Shown here piece by piece: positions 9,497 through 17,792 of a stretch of 64,000 nucleotides of DNA. Under the pieces are notes generated by a model that was given only the letters and a program-made list of their open reading frames with translations, made no database searches and was not told the DNA's origin. The position numbers were made by a program, and so were the translations under genes. This DNA is from Fluctibacter corallii (GTDB lineage Bacteria > Pseudomonadota > Gammaproteobacteria > Enterobacterales > Alteromonadaceae), in assembly GCF_025751585.1 (NCBI RefSeq), contig NZ_JAOWKX010000003.1, forward strand, positions 324,323 to 388,322, written 5' to 3'. Numbering within the stretch: the stretch's first letter is position 1; every line of letters begins with the position of its first letter.

Positions 9497-10399
9497 TCAG
9501 GTAGATAACATCGTGATTAATTCTTCTGTGATTGGAAAACCTGTTTGTTGTTCAAAGTGAATAAACATAGGACTGGGGTTCGCTTCCAAAAAATAATATT
9601 TGCCGTCAGGCGTTAACCGCCAATCAATGGCTGTCCATTGCATCTTGAATGCATCGCGTATTTTTATAGCCAGAGATTGGACTTCATCAGGAAGCGTATG
9701 CCGTTTAACAATGTGTTGTTCATCCTCGCGAAAGTCAACTGAATCACTGTCAATTCGTCCACTAAATGTACGGTCATTGATAACAAAGGTGCGAATGTTC
9801 GCGCCAGGAACAAAAGATTGAATGGTAACTGGAGACACTTTTAAAACACTACTTAAATGGGTTTTATCCAACAATTGAGGTGTGACGAGTGCACAGTAAG
9901 CACCACCATACACTGGCTTGTAAATGCTTTTTTCTTGTGATTGAGCAAATTCAGCAAGTTGGATAGGGTTGTTTCCTGTGTAGGTATTGGGTATCGTCGC
10001 GCCAGTTTTAGCTGCAAGTGCTAACTGTTTGGGCTTGGCTTTGTGAAAGTGAAAATCGTGCCATGAATTACACCACTTAATTGTACTGGTTAACATTAGG
10101 GTGTAAATCATACTGGTGGAATCGTTTGTAGCTATTTGATCTTGAAGCGGGTTGGATGAATGAGACGTTGATGGGGAAATACTGCTCCAAAACACACTGT
10201 CAATTTCAGAAAATTTAAGCGACATTTGCTCAGACTCTATTGTTCCATCTTGTTGCTCTGGAAAGTAACTAATAGTTGTATTCGACGGGTAGTCTGAAGT
10301 ATCTAATCTGAATGCATTCACGTTTCTGCGCTTACATGCTTTTAGCATGTGCTGCGCGTGAAAGTCTTCTTTACTGCCTAGTATAATTGCTGTGCACAT
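9497..10399 (-). CDS. ATP-grasp peptide ligase, graspetide synthetase-like
   Basis: Predicted to form omega-ester or omega-amide crosslinks on the neighbouring small peptide. The N-terminal preATP-grasp region has the MvdC/MvdD layout (AFRLDTSDYP, then SVFWSSISP). The ATP-grasp core shows YKPVYGGAYC, IQSFVPGANIRTFVI and the C-terminal block AIDWR..DGKYYFLEANPSPMF..FE..TGFPI, which matches graspetide synthetases and RimK relatives. The start is the ATG at 10399, with a perfect AAGGAGG five bases upstream; a frame nine codons longer lacks a ribosome site. It is the last gene of the locus, 88 bases after the peptide gene. Close alternatives are RimK-type tail ligases, but the small Gly-Ala peptide and C39 transporter next door favour graspetide synthesis. 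Confidence 0.85.
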   Translation of the reverse strand: MCTAIILGSKEDFHAQHMLKACKRRNVNAFRLDTSDYPSNTTISYFPEQQDGTIESEQMSLKFSEIDSVFWSSISPSTSHSSNPLQDQIATNDSTSMIYTLMLTSTIKWCNSWHDFHFHKAKPKQLALAAKTGATIPNTYTGNNPIQLAEFAQSQEKSIYKPVYGGAYCALVTPQLLDKTHLSSVLKVSPVTIQSFVPGANIRTFVINDRTFSGRIDSDSVDFREDEQHIVKRHTLPDEVQSLAIKIRDAFKMQWTAIDWRLTPDGKYYFLEANPSPMFIHFEQQTGFPITEELITMLST

Positions 10400-10453
10400 A
10401 AAACCTCCTTGTTGCGGTGTCGGCAAATTACGCCAAGCACCGCATTGAGATAA

Positions 10454-10475
10454 CGAGACGGTTCCTGTTGTCTCG
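10454..10475 (-). terminator. Hairpin between peptide gene and ATP-grasp gene
   Basis: Arms CGAGAC (10454-10459) and GTCTCG (10470-10475) with a ten-base loop lie 13 bases after the peptide stop codon. There is no long U-tract. It could be a partial terminator or mRNA-stabilising stem giving more peptide than enzyme message, a common arrangement in RiPP loci. Confidence 0.5.
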
Positions 10476-10487
10476 CGTTACGCGTTA

Positions 10488-10682
10488 TTATTTATATAAC
10501 AGACCTGGGTATTCACCACCCTCTTCGCCCATTGCCATGGTTGACACCCAGCCTGGGCGAAGTTCTTTCAGTTTATGGCGATTCGCCTCGACGATGTCCT
10601 GTGAAATTTGAAATGTAGCGCCAGCGACATTTTCAAGTTCATTGGATTTTAGTTCATAGTTTGATGCAAATGGATGTTTCAT
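10488..10682 (-). CDS. Candidate graspetide precursor peptide (64 residues)
   Basis: Small peptide with a very strong ribosome site (AAGGAGAAGGAA directly before ATG). Residues 11-22 read LKSNELENVAGA, a textbook double-glycine-type leader end (L, E, L, V, G, A at the conserved places), so the C39 protease next door should cut after Ala22. The 42-residue remainder has a helical stretch (25-41) and then RPGWVSTMAMGEEGGEY, placing Ser47 and Thr48 just before Glu53, Glu54 and Glu57: a donor/acceptor spacing suited to side-chain ester crosslinks. Residues 4-9 (PFASNY) faintly recall the PFFARFL recognition motif of microviridin leaders. The core lacks the TxKYPSD consensus of microviridin/marinostatin. 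That it is a modified precursor is inferred from these features and from its neighbours. Confidence 0.82.
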   Translation of the reverse strand: MKHPFASNYELKSNELENVAGATFQISQDIVEANRHKLKELRPGWVSTMAMGEEGGEYPGLLYK

Positions 10683-10791
10683 TTCCTTCTCCTTGGAAAA
10701 TTAATGTTAAGTTAAAGATTCCTGTTTGAATCACCGTCATTATGCCGGATTGAGCCTTTATGGCTACTGTCCTAACGTCGGTTTTTGCAGG

Positions 10792-11037
10792 CTATTGCAT
10801 AGCCGTTTGAACTTCTTGGTTCAATTGATTGAACACGCCCGCATGGGTAGCAATGAGTACCTTTCGATTCTCCACATCTAGCTTTTTAAAGATATTAGTG
10901 CAGTGAAACTTTACCGTGCGCTCACTAATAAAAAGCTGGTCTGCAATGGCACTGTTGGTGAGCCCTAGTGAGATCTTTTCAGCAATTTGTGCTTCGCGTC
11001 GAGAAAGACGATTCAGGTTTTTGTTTAATTCAGACAT
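10792..11037 (-). CDS. Stand-alone LuxR/GerE-type DNA-binding regulator
   Basis: An 81-residue protein consisting almost only of a LuxR C-terminal helix-turn-helix (LSRREAQIAEKISLGLTNSAIADQLFISERTVKFHCTNIF in pieces), with no receiver or ligand-binding domain, like GerE. It has AAGGAAACACCT before the ATG. It sits ten bases after the transporter gene and 109 bases before the peptide gene, so it is a built-in regulator of the peptide locus. Likely targets are the palindromes upstream of the HlyD gene or the gap before the peptide gene; this is inference. Confidence 0.88.
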   Translation of the reverse strand: MSELNKNLNRLSRREAQIAEKISLGLTNSAIADQLFISERTVKFHCTNIFKKLDVENRKVLIATHAGVFNQLNQEVQTAMQ

Positions 11038-11047
11038 AGGTGTTTCC

Positions 11048-13195
11048 TTACGTTAGTTTCTGTTTGTTAATTTCAATAAGTTGACCGTCGGTCAGTTTTA
11101 AAACTCTATCTGCGCTATTTATCGTGGTCGGACGATGCGCCACAATAATGCGTGTTATGGCTAATGATTTTATGCTTTGGTTAATGTGTGCTTCGCTATC
11201 ACTATCTAAATGGCTTGTCGCCTCATCCATAAACAGTATGTCGGGCTGTCGATATAGCGCCCTCGCAAGAATGATGCGCTGTTTTTGCCCGCCACTTAAC
11301 GTGTCTCCCATATCGCCCACCAACGTGTTGTATTGCATAGTCATGTGCATAATGTCGTGATGAATGCAGGCAAAATGCGCGACCTTAACCACGCGCTCCA
11401 TATCAATCTGATTATCGAAGCAAACGATGTTATCTAGTATTGAGCCGCTAAGAAGTTGATCGTCTTGCATGACTGCGGCAATCGACCTGCGATACCATGA
11501 AAGTTGTGAGATATCGTTATCGTTTGCCAGAACCTGTCCTTGTGACAAAGGATATAAACCCATTAAGCACTTAAGTAGCGTGCTCTTACCGCAACCACTG
11601 GCACCCACTATGGCAACGGATTCTCCGCGACGGATATGCAAATTCACACCTTTCAGAGTGGTGGCGCTGTTATTGTCGTAACTGAAAGTAAGGTTTTTTG
11701 CTGTCAGCGAATTGATAGCAACAATGTTGTTTGTATTTTCGACTTCGTGAAAATGTCTATTAAAAACAGGATCTTGTTCACTTAGTACAATATCGCTCAG
11801 ACGGTTGAAGTGAACGTCCAACATTTTGAACTCTATCCATTTAGTAATCAGGCTATCCATTGCGTTAACAAATCGGCTTTTGTAGCTAATAAATGCATAC
11901 AGCATCCCCACTGTCATGGCATTTTCCATGACCAGTTGTGCAGCGAGGTAAATGATAACTAGGTTTTCTAAGCCAAATAGCAGACGGTTCAGCGTTTCAA
12001 AAGAGAACTGCCATTGACTGATGTGAATTCCTTTATTCATTGAATCAGTTAAGGCATTTTGCCAACGTGATTGCCGGTCTGTTTCTTTTTCAAATAGCTT
12101 AATAGACTGAATACCGCGTACCGACTCCATAAAGAGTGAGTTTTCTTTGGCCGCGCTCACAAGTTCTTCCTCTTTTAGCCGTTTAATGGGGAAGAAAAAG
12201 GAAAAGCGTAATAGGCCATATAACAGCACCGCACAAAGGGCTACTAATGCTAACTTTGGACTGTAAACCAACATTACGACGAACGTCGCTATGCCCATCA
12301 AGCCATCAATTAATACACTCACTACGCCGTTTGTTAGCAATTCTCTGATTTGAGACATAGATGAAAAACGAGACACGATATCGCCCATATGCCGTTTAGA
12401 AAAATAATTTAAGGGCAACCTAAGCAAGTGCCTGAATACATTGACCGACATTTGCATATTAAGTTTTGATGCGAGTGCGAGCACGCTAAACTGCCTTAGT
12501 AAATGCGTGCTGGTCTCTATGATAAGCAATATGCCAAAGCCTATTGCGAGTACGGTCAGTAGATGGCTATCTGAGCGCAAGATGACATCATCAACCACAA
12601 GTTGCATGTAGTATGGGCTGATTAGGCCGAATACTTGTAAAAGTAAAGATAATACAAGTATTACACCCAAGCTGCGTTTCAAGCCGATAATACTTGACCA
12701 TAACTGGCTAAACCCAATTTGTGCGCGCTCTTTTTGAGGGACAAACGACATTGTCGGAGTGAGCTCTAGCGCAATGCCCGTAAACGAGTTAGATAGCTCT
12801 GTATGCGTGACGTTTCGTTCACCCGAAGCGGGATCTATGATGACAGCCCCCTTTTTGGTAACTCGTTTCAACACGACAAAGTGCTTCATTTCCCAATGCA
12901 GAATGCAGGGAGCATTTAGCTGCTCAAGATCTTGAAGTTCGAGCTTAAGCGCGCGGCTATTGAGATCAAGCTTGGCCGCGGTGTCGATTAGTTGTTTTAA
13001 TGACATGCCATGGGCGCTGACCATAAATCGCCTGCGCAGTGCGATAAGGTCGACGTCATGCCCGTGATAATTGGCGATCATCGCCAAGCAAGCTAACCCG
13101 CATTCAGCGGCTTCGGATTGCAGCTGTGGAGAAAGTTGTTTTCGAAGCCCTAAATTCAGGTATTTTAGAGGAGAATGCATAGAGGCCGTAGTCAT
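11048..13195 (-). CDS. Peptidase-containing ABC transporter (C39 protease, membrane and ATPase domains)
   Basis: Bifunctional leader peptidase and exporter, 715 residues, normal for the family. The N-terminal C39 domain has the catalytic Cys32 in SEAAECGLAC, His105 in MKHFVVLKR and Asp121 in IIDPASG, so protease activity is expected. Six transmembrane helices follow (about 165-440), then the ATPase: Walker A GASGCGKST, signature LSGGQKQR, Walker B ILFMDEATSHLD, H-loop AHR. The start chosen overlaps the HlyD stop as TAATG, with AGGAAG upstream, so translation is coupled; a longer frame starts 42 bases earlier inside the HlyD gene. It should cleave the adjacent peptide after Gly-Ala and export it. 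Confidence 0.93.
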   Translation of the reverse strand: MTTASMHSPLKYLNLGLRKQLSPQLQSEAAECGLACLAMIANYHGHDVDLIALRRRFMVSAHGMSLKQLIDTAAKLDLNSRALKLELQDLEQLNAPCILHWEMKHFVVLKRVTKKGAVIIDPASGERNVTHTELSNSFTGIALELTPTMSFVPQKERAQIGFSQLWSSIIGLKRSLGVILVLSLLLQVFGLISPYYMQLVVDDVILRSDSHLLTVLAIGFGILLIIETSTHLLRQFSVLALASKLNMQMSVNVFRHLLRLPLNYFSKRHMGDIVSRFSSMSQIRELLTNGVVSVLIDGLMGIATFVVMLVYSPKLALVALCAVLLYGLLRFSFFFPIKRLKEEELVSAAKENSLFMESVRGIQSIKLFEKETDRQSRWQNALTDSMNKGIHISQWQFSFETLNRLLFGLENLVIIYLAAQLVMENAMTVGMLYAFISYKSRFVNAMDSLITKWIEFKMLDVHFNRLSDIVLSEQDPVFNRHFHEVENTNNIVAINSLTAKNLTFSYDNNSATTLKGVNLHIRRGESVAIVGASGCGKSTLLKCLMGLYPLSQGQVLANDNDISQLSWYRRSIAAVMQDDQLLSGSILDNIVCFDNQIDMERVVKVAHFACIHHDIMHMTMQYNTLVGDMGDTLSGGQKQRIILARALYRQPDILFMDEATSHLDSDSEAHINQSIKSLAITRIIVAHRPTTINSADRVLKLTDGQLIEINKQKLT

Positions 13196-14448
13196 TACAC
13201 TCTTCCTCGCAAGCTGTATAGTGGTTCCAGAAGCCATTCCAATAGTGAACGCTCACTTAGTGAGACGTCAGCAGTGAGTGTCATGCCCGATTTTAAAGGT
13301 AGCGTCTTGCCGTATGCAGATACGTACGGAGATGCAAGCTCTGCTTCAACAAGATAGGCGGGAGCGGTAATGGGGTTATGCCTATTGTGCACCTCGTTTG
13401 GCAGTGTGATTGCGTTTGCAACTAATGTAATTTGCCCTTGATATGTGCCGAATTTTTGATACGGAAATGCGTCATATCGAATCGATAACGTCTGATTCGC
13501 CTCAATAAACCCAATGGCATGCACAGGTACATAAAACTTTGCAAGTAAAGCGGCATCGCTGGGCACAATGGACAGCAAAGGCGTATTGCTAGGTGTTTGC
13601 TGACCTTCTACAACATTTATGTTTTCAATATATCCGGCTTTTGATGCTCTAATCGTTTGTGCTCGTTGCCCGTGAATTTGTTGTATTTTCAGCGCCAAAT
13701 TACTGATTTCGCGTTGGATGTTGCCTTTTTCCTTGGCAGCGTGTAGAGGAAGCTGATTGGCATCACTACGTAGAGTGCTAATTTGCTCTTGTGTGGCCAG
13801 TTTTTCTCTCGCTAGGCGTTTACTGTCGCTTTTTAAAATAAGCAACTGTTGGTGTAAATCGTTATGTTGATGCTTTGACATATGCCCAGACTGGAGCATG
13901 TTTTGGTAGTTATGAAGGCGTTCTTGCAACATGCTTTCTCGCTCTTCCAGCACACGCTGCTGGTCAGAAATGAGAGAGAGGTTTGAGCGTTCATGCGTTA
14001 ACTTTCGACGCAGCGATGCGTCAGAATGAGTGAAAGACTCAGAAACACGCGCCAACTCTTCTTTCAACAGGGTATGTTGAGACTGATACTCTAGTAACAA
14101 TGTTTCTTCTAAGCTTGTCCCATCTCCCATAAAGCGGTCGCCATTGATCACCAACAGTGGTTGGCCTTGTTCTACAAACTCTCCTTTTTTAACTAATATA
14201 GATTTAATTTTTCCGTTCGCAGTGTCTGTATATATTTTTACAATACCCGAGGTTGGCTCAAGCCAGCCTGATACGCTTTCTTTTCTCTCGTATGTGCTGG
14301 AACAAAGCCAAATCGCAATGACAGCGCATATGCAAAACAAAAATACCGATATAAATACAAAGCGAATATTGGGTAGCACCAGAACATTTCCATGAATACG
14401 CGATGTTTGAGCCTGTACTGCGTTTTCTCTGAACAACGTAGAACGCAT
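13195..14448 (-). CDS. HlyD-family membrane fusion protein
   Basis: Periplasmic adaptor of a type I secretion system, 417 residues. One N-terminal membrane helix (about 30-50), a lipoyl-like half motif (GKIKSILVKKGEFVEQGQPLLVI), a long coiled-coil hairpin (about 125-270), the second lipoyl half (RASKAGYIENINVVEGQ) and a beta-barrel region. It resembles CvaA-type adaptors of bacteriocin exporters. First gene of the minus-strand peptide locus; its stop codon overlaps the transporter start. No outer-membrane TolC gene is present here, so a TolC from elsewhere must complete the channel. Confidence 0.92.
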   Translation of the reverse strand: MRSTLFRENAVQAQTSRIHGNVLVLPNIRFVFISVFLFCICAVIAIWLCSSTYERKESVSGWLEPTSGIVKIYTDTANGKIKSILVKKGEFVEQGQPLLVINGDRFMGDGTSLEETLLLEYQSQHTLLKEELARVSESFTHSDASLRRKLTHERSNLSLISDQQRVLEERESMLQERLHNYQNMLQSGHMSKHQHNDLHQQLLILKSDSKRLAREKLATQEQISTLRSDANQLPLHAAKEKGNIQREISNLALKIQQIHGQRAQTIRASKAGYIENINVVEGQQTPSNTPLLSIVPSDAALLAKFYVPVHAIGFIEANQTLSIRYDAFPYQKFGTYQGQITLVANAITLPNEVHNRHNPITAPAYLVEAELASPYVSAYGKTLPLKSGMTLTADVSLSERSLLEWLLEPLYSLRGRV

Positions 14449-14530
14449 ATTTTCGTCGAACCTCTTGAATACAGTTATAAAAAGTTATCCATCCGTGGAT
14501 AGCGTGTCGTCCTTGTCACCTTGCTCAATA

Positions 14531-14603
14531 ATCGTTAACGGTCCTTGTTAACTCGATAGCGAACAAAGTGCTGCATTGTCATCCATGACAGGTCATATTG
14601 ACC
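14531..14603. promoter_or_regulatory. Cluster of palindromes upstream of the peptide locus
   Basis: Three dyads lie 83-155 bases upstream of the HlyD start: ATCGTTAAC with GTTAACTCGAT (14531-14556), TGTCAT-cc-ATGACA (14577-14590) and GGTCA-tat-TGACC (14591-14603), the last two directly abutting. They are good operator candidates for the locus's LuxR-type regulator. The whole gap from 14449 to 14824 was read on both strands; apart from these dyads and an AT-rich end near 14740-14780 I see no gene and no second precursor peptide. Confidence 0.5.
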
Positions 14604-14824
14604 GACTCATACTGTTTGCGATGAAAGCATCGATTGTCCGTGAGTCATTGCTGGGACGTATAGTAAGAATTGAGTGGATTGAGAGGTAGAAAAATTGGGC
14701 CATGCCTAAATAGACATGAGACACCCAGTATTACTTGTTTAAAAACAATAGGTTAAATTTATTTTTTTATGAATTTTTTAGTGTTGGGCTCATTTGTTTT
14801 GGTGCGTTTAAGTGACATATTTGC

Positions 14825-15127
14825 TTAAATTTTCACTTTTCCAAGAATGATATCTTTAAACATAACCCAGTCCCCTAAAAAACTATAAAATGGGTGAGTA
14901 AAGGTTGCGGGTTTGTTTTGTTCAAAGAAAAAGTGTCCCACCCAAGCAAAACCATAGCCACATACGGGCAGCAATAATAACCAAATCCAAGCTTGCGTAT
15001 AAATGATGAAACTAAGCATCACAATAACAAGGCTAGAGCCAATAAAATGAAGACGTCTACAAATTCTATTTTGATGTTCTGACAGGTAATACGGATAAAA
15101 ATCACGGAAAGACTCAAACTGTTTCAT
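14825..15127 (-). CDS. DUF962/Mpo1-like membrane protein
   Basis: A 100-residue membrane protein of the DUF962 (Mpo1/YGL010w-like) family: N-terminal SEHQNRICRRLHFIGSS, two membrane segments (about 27-45 and 48-65) and the signature GHFFFEQNKPATFTHPFYSFLGDW. The yeast relative Mpo1 is an iron-dependent dioxygenase in fatty-acid alpha-oxidation; the conserved His residues seen here (H18, H27, H65, H77 by approximate count) fit that. The bacterial role is unproven. It is divergent from the YbbN-like gene. Confidence 0.85.
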   Translation of the reverse strand: MKQFESFRDFYPYYLSEHQNRICRRLHFIGSSLVIVMLSFIIYTQAWIWLLLLPVCGYGFAWVGHFFFEQNKPATFTHPFYSFLGDWVMFKDIILGKVKI

Positions 15128-15271
15128 TGCATATGCTCGAATTTATGTTTTACATTTTTATAACATATGTGTGAGAGTGCGGGTAGGGGATAGTGTTTTA
15201 AACAAGTTTGTCGCTTGTATTTAGTGAATTTAGCCCCACATATTCTATCGAGAAAAGATGAGTCGGGACCC

Positions 15272-16120
15272 ATGATGGAAAATGTCGTAAATATTACGTT
15301 GGAGAACTTCCAGCAAGTTATCTTGGAACACTCCAAAGAGAAGTTCATATTAGTCGATTTTTGGGCGGATTGGTGTGAACCCTGCAGAGATCTTATGCCA
15401 ATTTTAGATAAGTTAGCGGCTGAGTACGCTGAACATTTGATTCTTGCAAAAGTGAATTGCGATGAACAGCAGGAGATTGCTGCACAATTTGGTGTAAGAA
15501 GCTTGCCAACCGTCATGTTGGTTAAAGACGCTCAACCAGTAGATGGCTTTGCAGGTGCGCAGCCTGAAGCTCAAATTCGCGAAATGCTAGATAAGCACCT
15601 GCCAAAAGTTGAAGAAGGTTTATATCAACAAGCTGCTGGGATGATCAGTCAGGGCCAATATGCAGAGGCCTTTCCTATTATTAAACAAGCTTTCGATGCG
15701 AATTCAGCGCGTGCTGATATTCGTGTTGCTTATGCAGATTGTGCGATTGAAAACGGTAACGCAGCATTGGCTGAAGAACTATTAAGTGGCGTCGGCTTGG
15801 CCGACCAGAATGCGTATTATCACAGCATTCAAGGGAAAATTGAGCTTGCTGCTCAAGCCGCGGATTCTCCCGAGATTAAAGCCTTAGAAGCAAAATTGGC
15901 TGATAATCCCAATGATCTTCAATTAAAAGTGGATGTTGCAATACAACTTCATCAAGTCAATCGAAATGAAGAGGCGCTTGAACACTTATTAGCGGTACTT
16001 AAAACCGACCTGAATTTTGGGGAGGCGAAAAAAGTGACACTGGATATGATCAACGCGTTGCCAGATGGTGAGTCGCTTAAGTCGACGTATCGTCGCAAAA
16101 TATACAGTTTGTTGTATTAG
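15272..16120 (+). CDS. ybbN: YbbN/CnoX-like thioredoxin-TPR co-chaperone
   Basis: Thioredoxin fold (residues 1-110) followed by TPR-like repeats (110-282), the CnoX/YbbN layout; 282 residues against 284 in E. coli. The redox site is WCEPC (Cys35, Cys38), a full CxxC, unlike E. coli YbbN, which has lost one Cys, so thiol-disulfide exchange is possible. The start is taken at the first of two adjacent ATG codons after GGGA; the longer frame upstream adds 19 residues without a ribosome site. In E. coli the protein protects substrates from oxidation and hands them to GroEL and DnaK. Confidence 0.9.
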   Translation: MMENVVNITLENFQQVILEHSKEKFILVDFWADWCEPCRDLMPILDKLAAEYAEHLILAKVNCDEQQEIAAQFGVRSLPTVMLVKDAQPVDGFAGAQPEAQIREMLDKHLPKVEEGLYQQAAGMISQGQYAEAFPIIKQAFDANSARADIRVAYADCAIENGNAALAEELLSGVGLADQNAYYHSIQGKIELAAQAADSPEIKALEAKLADNPNDLQLKVDVAIQLHQVNRNEEALEHLLAVLKTDLNFGEAKKVTLDMINALPDGESLKSTYRRKIYSLLY

Positions 16121-16142
16121 GCTGCATTTAATTAAAGATTGT

Positions 16143-16164
16143 AGGCGCGAAAGCGCCTTTTCTT
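16143..16164 (+). terminator. Terminator after ybbN
   Basis: Perfect six-base stem AGGCGC/GCGCCT closed by a GAAA tetraloop and followed by a T-rich tract, 22 bases past the ybbN stop. Confidence 0.8.
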
Positions 16165-16283
16165 TATTGATGACTGTGGTTAGCGGTGAAGGCGTGATGG
16201 ACGCGATTGAGCCCGTCCTACGGCGCTTTTTGCTAAGCGAAAGGTGAGCCGCGGAGAAAAATTGACCAAACCGCCTTAAATTT

Positions 16284-17792
16284 TTAAGCTGAAAGAATCT
16301 CTAACTTCCATCCGGCTTTGTGTTGTAACCACTTTTCATTGGCTAGTTCAGCATCAATAAGAGGGTGTTCTTTTAGCCAGTTTTTAGGGAACGTTAGTTG
16401 CCAATTGTCTTCTTTTACCGACAAACTAATAGTAGGTAACAGGTTATTCTTACGGCGAATGGAGAGCAAACAGGCAATTCTCAGAATCCGTTGAAGTGCC
16501 TCTAATAAAGGCTGCATTGATTCGTGATATGATACAAATTGTTGAGCATTAATTTCTTGTCTGTGACCTTTAACTAGTTCCCGAATACACTGCTTTTGTA
16601 ACTTTGTATAGCCAATAAGAGGGACATGACTGAGAATATATGCACCATGTAAGTGGTGCTGTTTGTATTCGATATGCAGTCCAGTTTCATGAAGTAAACA
16701 TGCTGCTTCCAAAACGGTGTGGGCGTCAATATTGCATAGTTCAGATGAAGCGCAGAATTGCTGATAAAGCGACATTGCTACATCCAGAACACGTTTTCCT
16801 TGCTCGATATCGATATGAAAACGTGAGGCGATATTCAGTAGCGTTTGCTGTCGTCTGTTATTTACCTGCGTGTCTTCCAACATGCCGTAGATTAACCCCT
16901 CACGCAACGCACCGCCTGAAATTTGCATCTCTTCAATATTTAATTGCTCAAACAAGGCTATCAGAATAGCGAGTCCGCTCGGAAATATAGGACGTCTGGA
17001 TTCCGCAAGTCCGTCAATTCTCAAACTGTCGATATGATTAAACTGAATACACTCTTCTTTTAACTTGTGTAAATAATCCAGCCGAATAGAATCACTGATA
17101 CCGCGGCTAACCAATATTTCGGTAATGGCTTGTGGTGTGCCCGATGCGCCTAAACATTGTTGCCAGTCAAACGTAATAAAGTCTGATACGACAGGAGCAA
17201 GTAGGGATTTAGCCTCTTTTATTGCACGCGTAAAGTTCGATTCAGATAGTTCGCCCTCATTGAAGTAGCGTTCCATAAAGGTGACACAACCCATGTCGAG
17301 GCTGACCAGATTGATCGGCGTCATATCGTTGCCGATGATGATTTCTGTACTGGCTCCACCAATATCTATGACCAATGAGTTGCCTTGATTGGCAGAGGTG
17401 TAAGCAACACCTAAGTAGATTTGCTTGGCTTCTTCTTCACCTGAAATCACTTCTAGCTTATGACGAAGTATCTTTTCTGCTTTTGCGATAAATACATCCG
17501 CATTTTTGGCGAGTCGAAGAGTGGCCGTTGCTACGATCTTTATATTCGACAGTGGCACGTCTTGAAGTCGTTCTGCGAAAGACTCTAAACATGTCCACCC
17601 CCTTTCCATACTTTCCTGACTCAATATGAAATCATCATTGAGCCCCGCAGCCAGCCGTACTTTTTGTTTTACTTTACCAATGATTTGTACACTGCCGGAT
17701 ACGACTCTGACAATCACCAAATGAAAGCTGTTTGAGCCTAAGTCAACAGCTGCATACAATTGATCACTGATTGCTGCGGGATTGGTGGTCAT
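16284..17792 (-). CDS. gppA: Ppx/GppA family phosphatase, probably GppA
   Basis: Exopolyphosphatase or pppGpp 5'-phosphohydrolase. The ASKHA fold shows [15 protein letters not shown] near the N-terminus, [24 protein letters not shown] and [11 protein letters not shown]; the C-terminal half is an HD-like domain. Length of 502 fits. It overlaps the rhlB stop by four bases (ATGA), matching the rhlB-gppA pair of E. coli beside trxA, which is why GppA is preferred over Ppx. The distinction cannot be proved from sequence alone. Confidence 0.9.
   Translation of the reverse strand: MTTNPAAISDQLYAAVDLGSNSFHLVIVRVVSGSVQIIGKVKQKVRLAAGLNDDFILSQESMERGWTCLESFAERLQDVPLSNIKIVATATLRLAKNADVFIAKAEKILRHKLEVISGEEEAKQIYLGVAYTSANQGNSLVIDIGGASTEIIIGNDMTPINLVSLDMGCVTFMERYFNEGELSESNFTRAIKEAKSLLAPVVSDFITFDWQQCLGASGTPQAITEILVSRGISDSIRLDYLHKLKEECIQFNHIDSLRIDGLAESRRPIFPSGLAILIALFEQLNIEEMQISGGALREGLIYGMLEDTQVNNRRQQTLLNIASRFHIDIEQGKRVLDVAMSLYQQFCASSELCNIDAHTVLEAACLLHETGLHIEYKQHHLHGAYILSHVPLIGYTKLQKQCIRELVKGHRQEINAQQFVSYHESMQPLLEALQRILRIACLLSIRRKNNLLPTISLSVKEDNWQLTFPKNWLKEHPLIDAELANEKWLQHKAGWKLEILSA

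Noticed and set aside
10417..10611. Plus-strand 64-residue frame overlapping the peptide gene
   Set aside because: No ribosome site or family features; the minus-strand peptide has a strong ribosome site and a leader motif in the same place.
14449..14824. Possible second precursor peptide upstream of the HlyD gene
   Set aside because: No short frame on either strand combines a ribosome site with a Gly-Gly or Gly-Ala leader.
15124..15516. Minus-strand 130-residue frame across the ybbN start
   Set aside because: It is antisense to a well-supported thioredoxin-domain gene and has no protein-like features.
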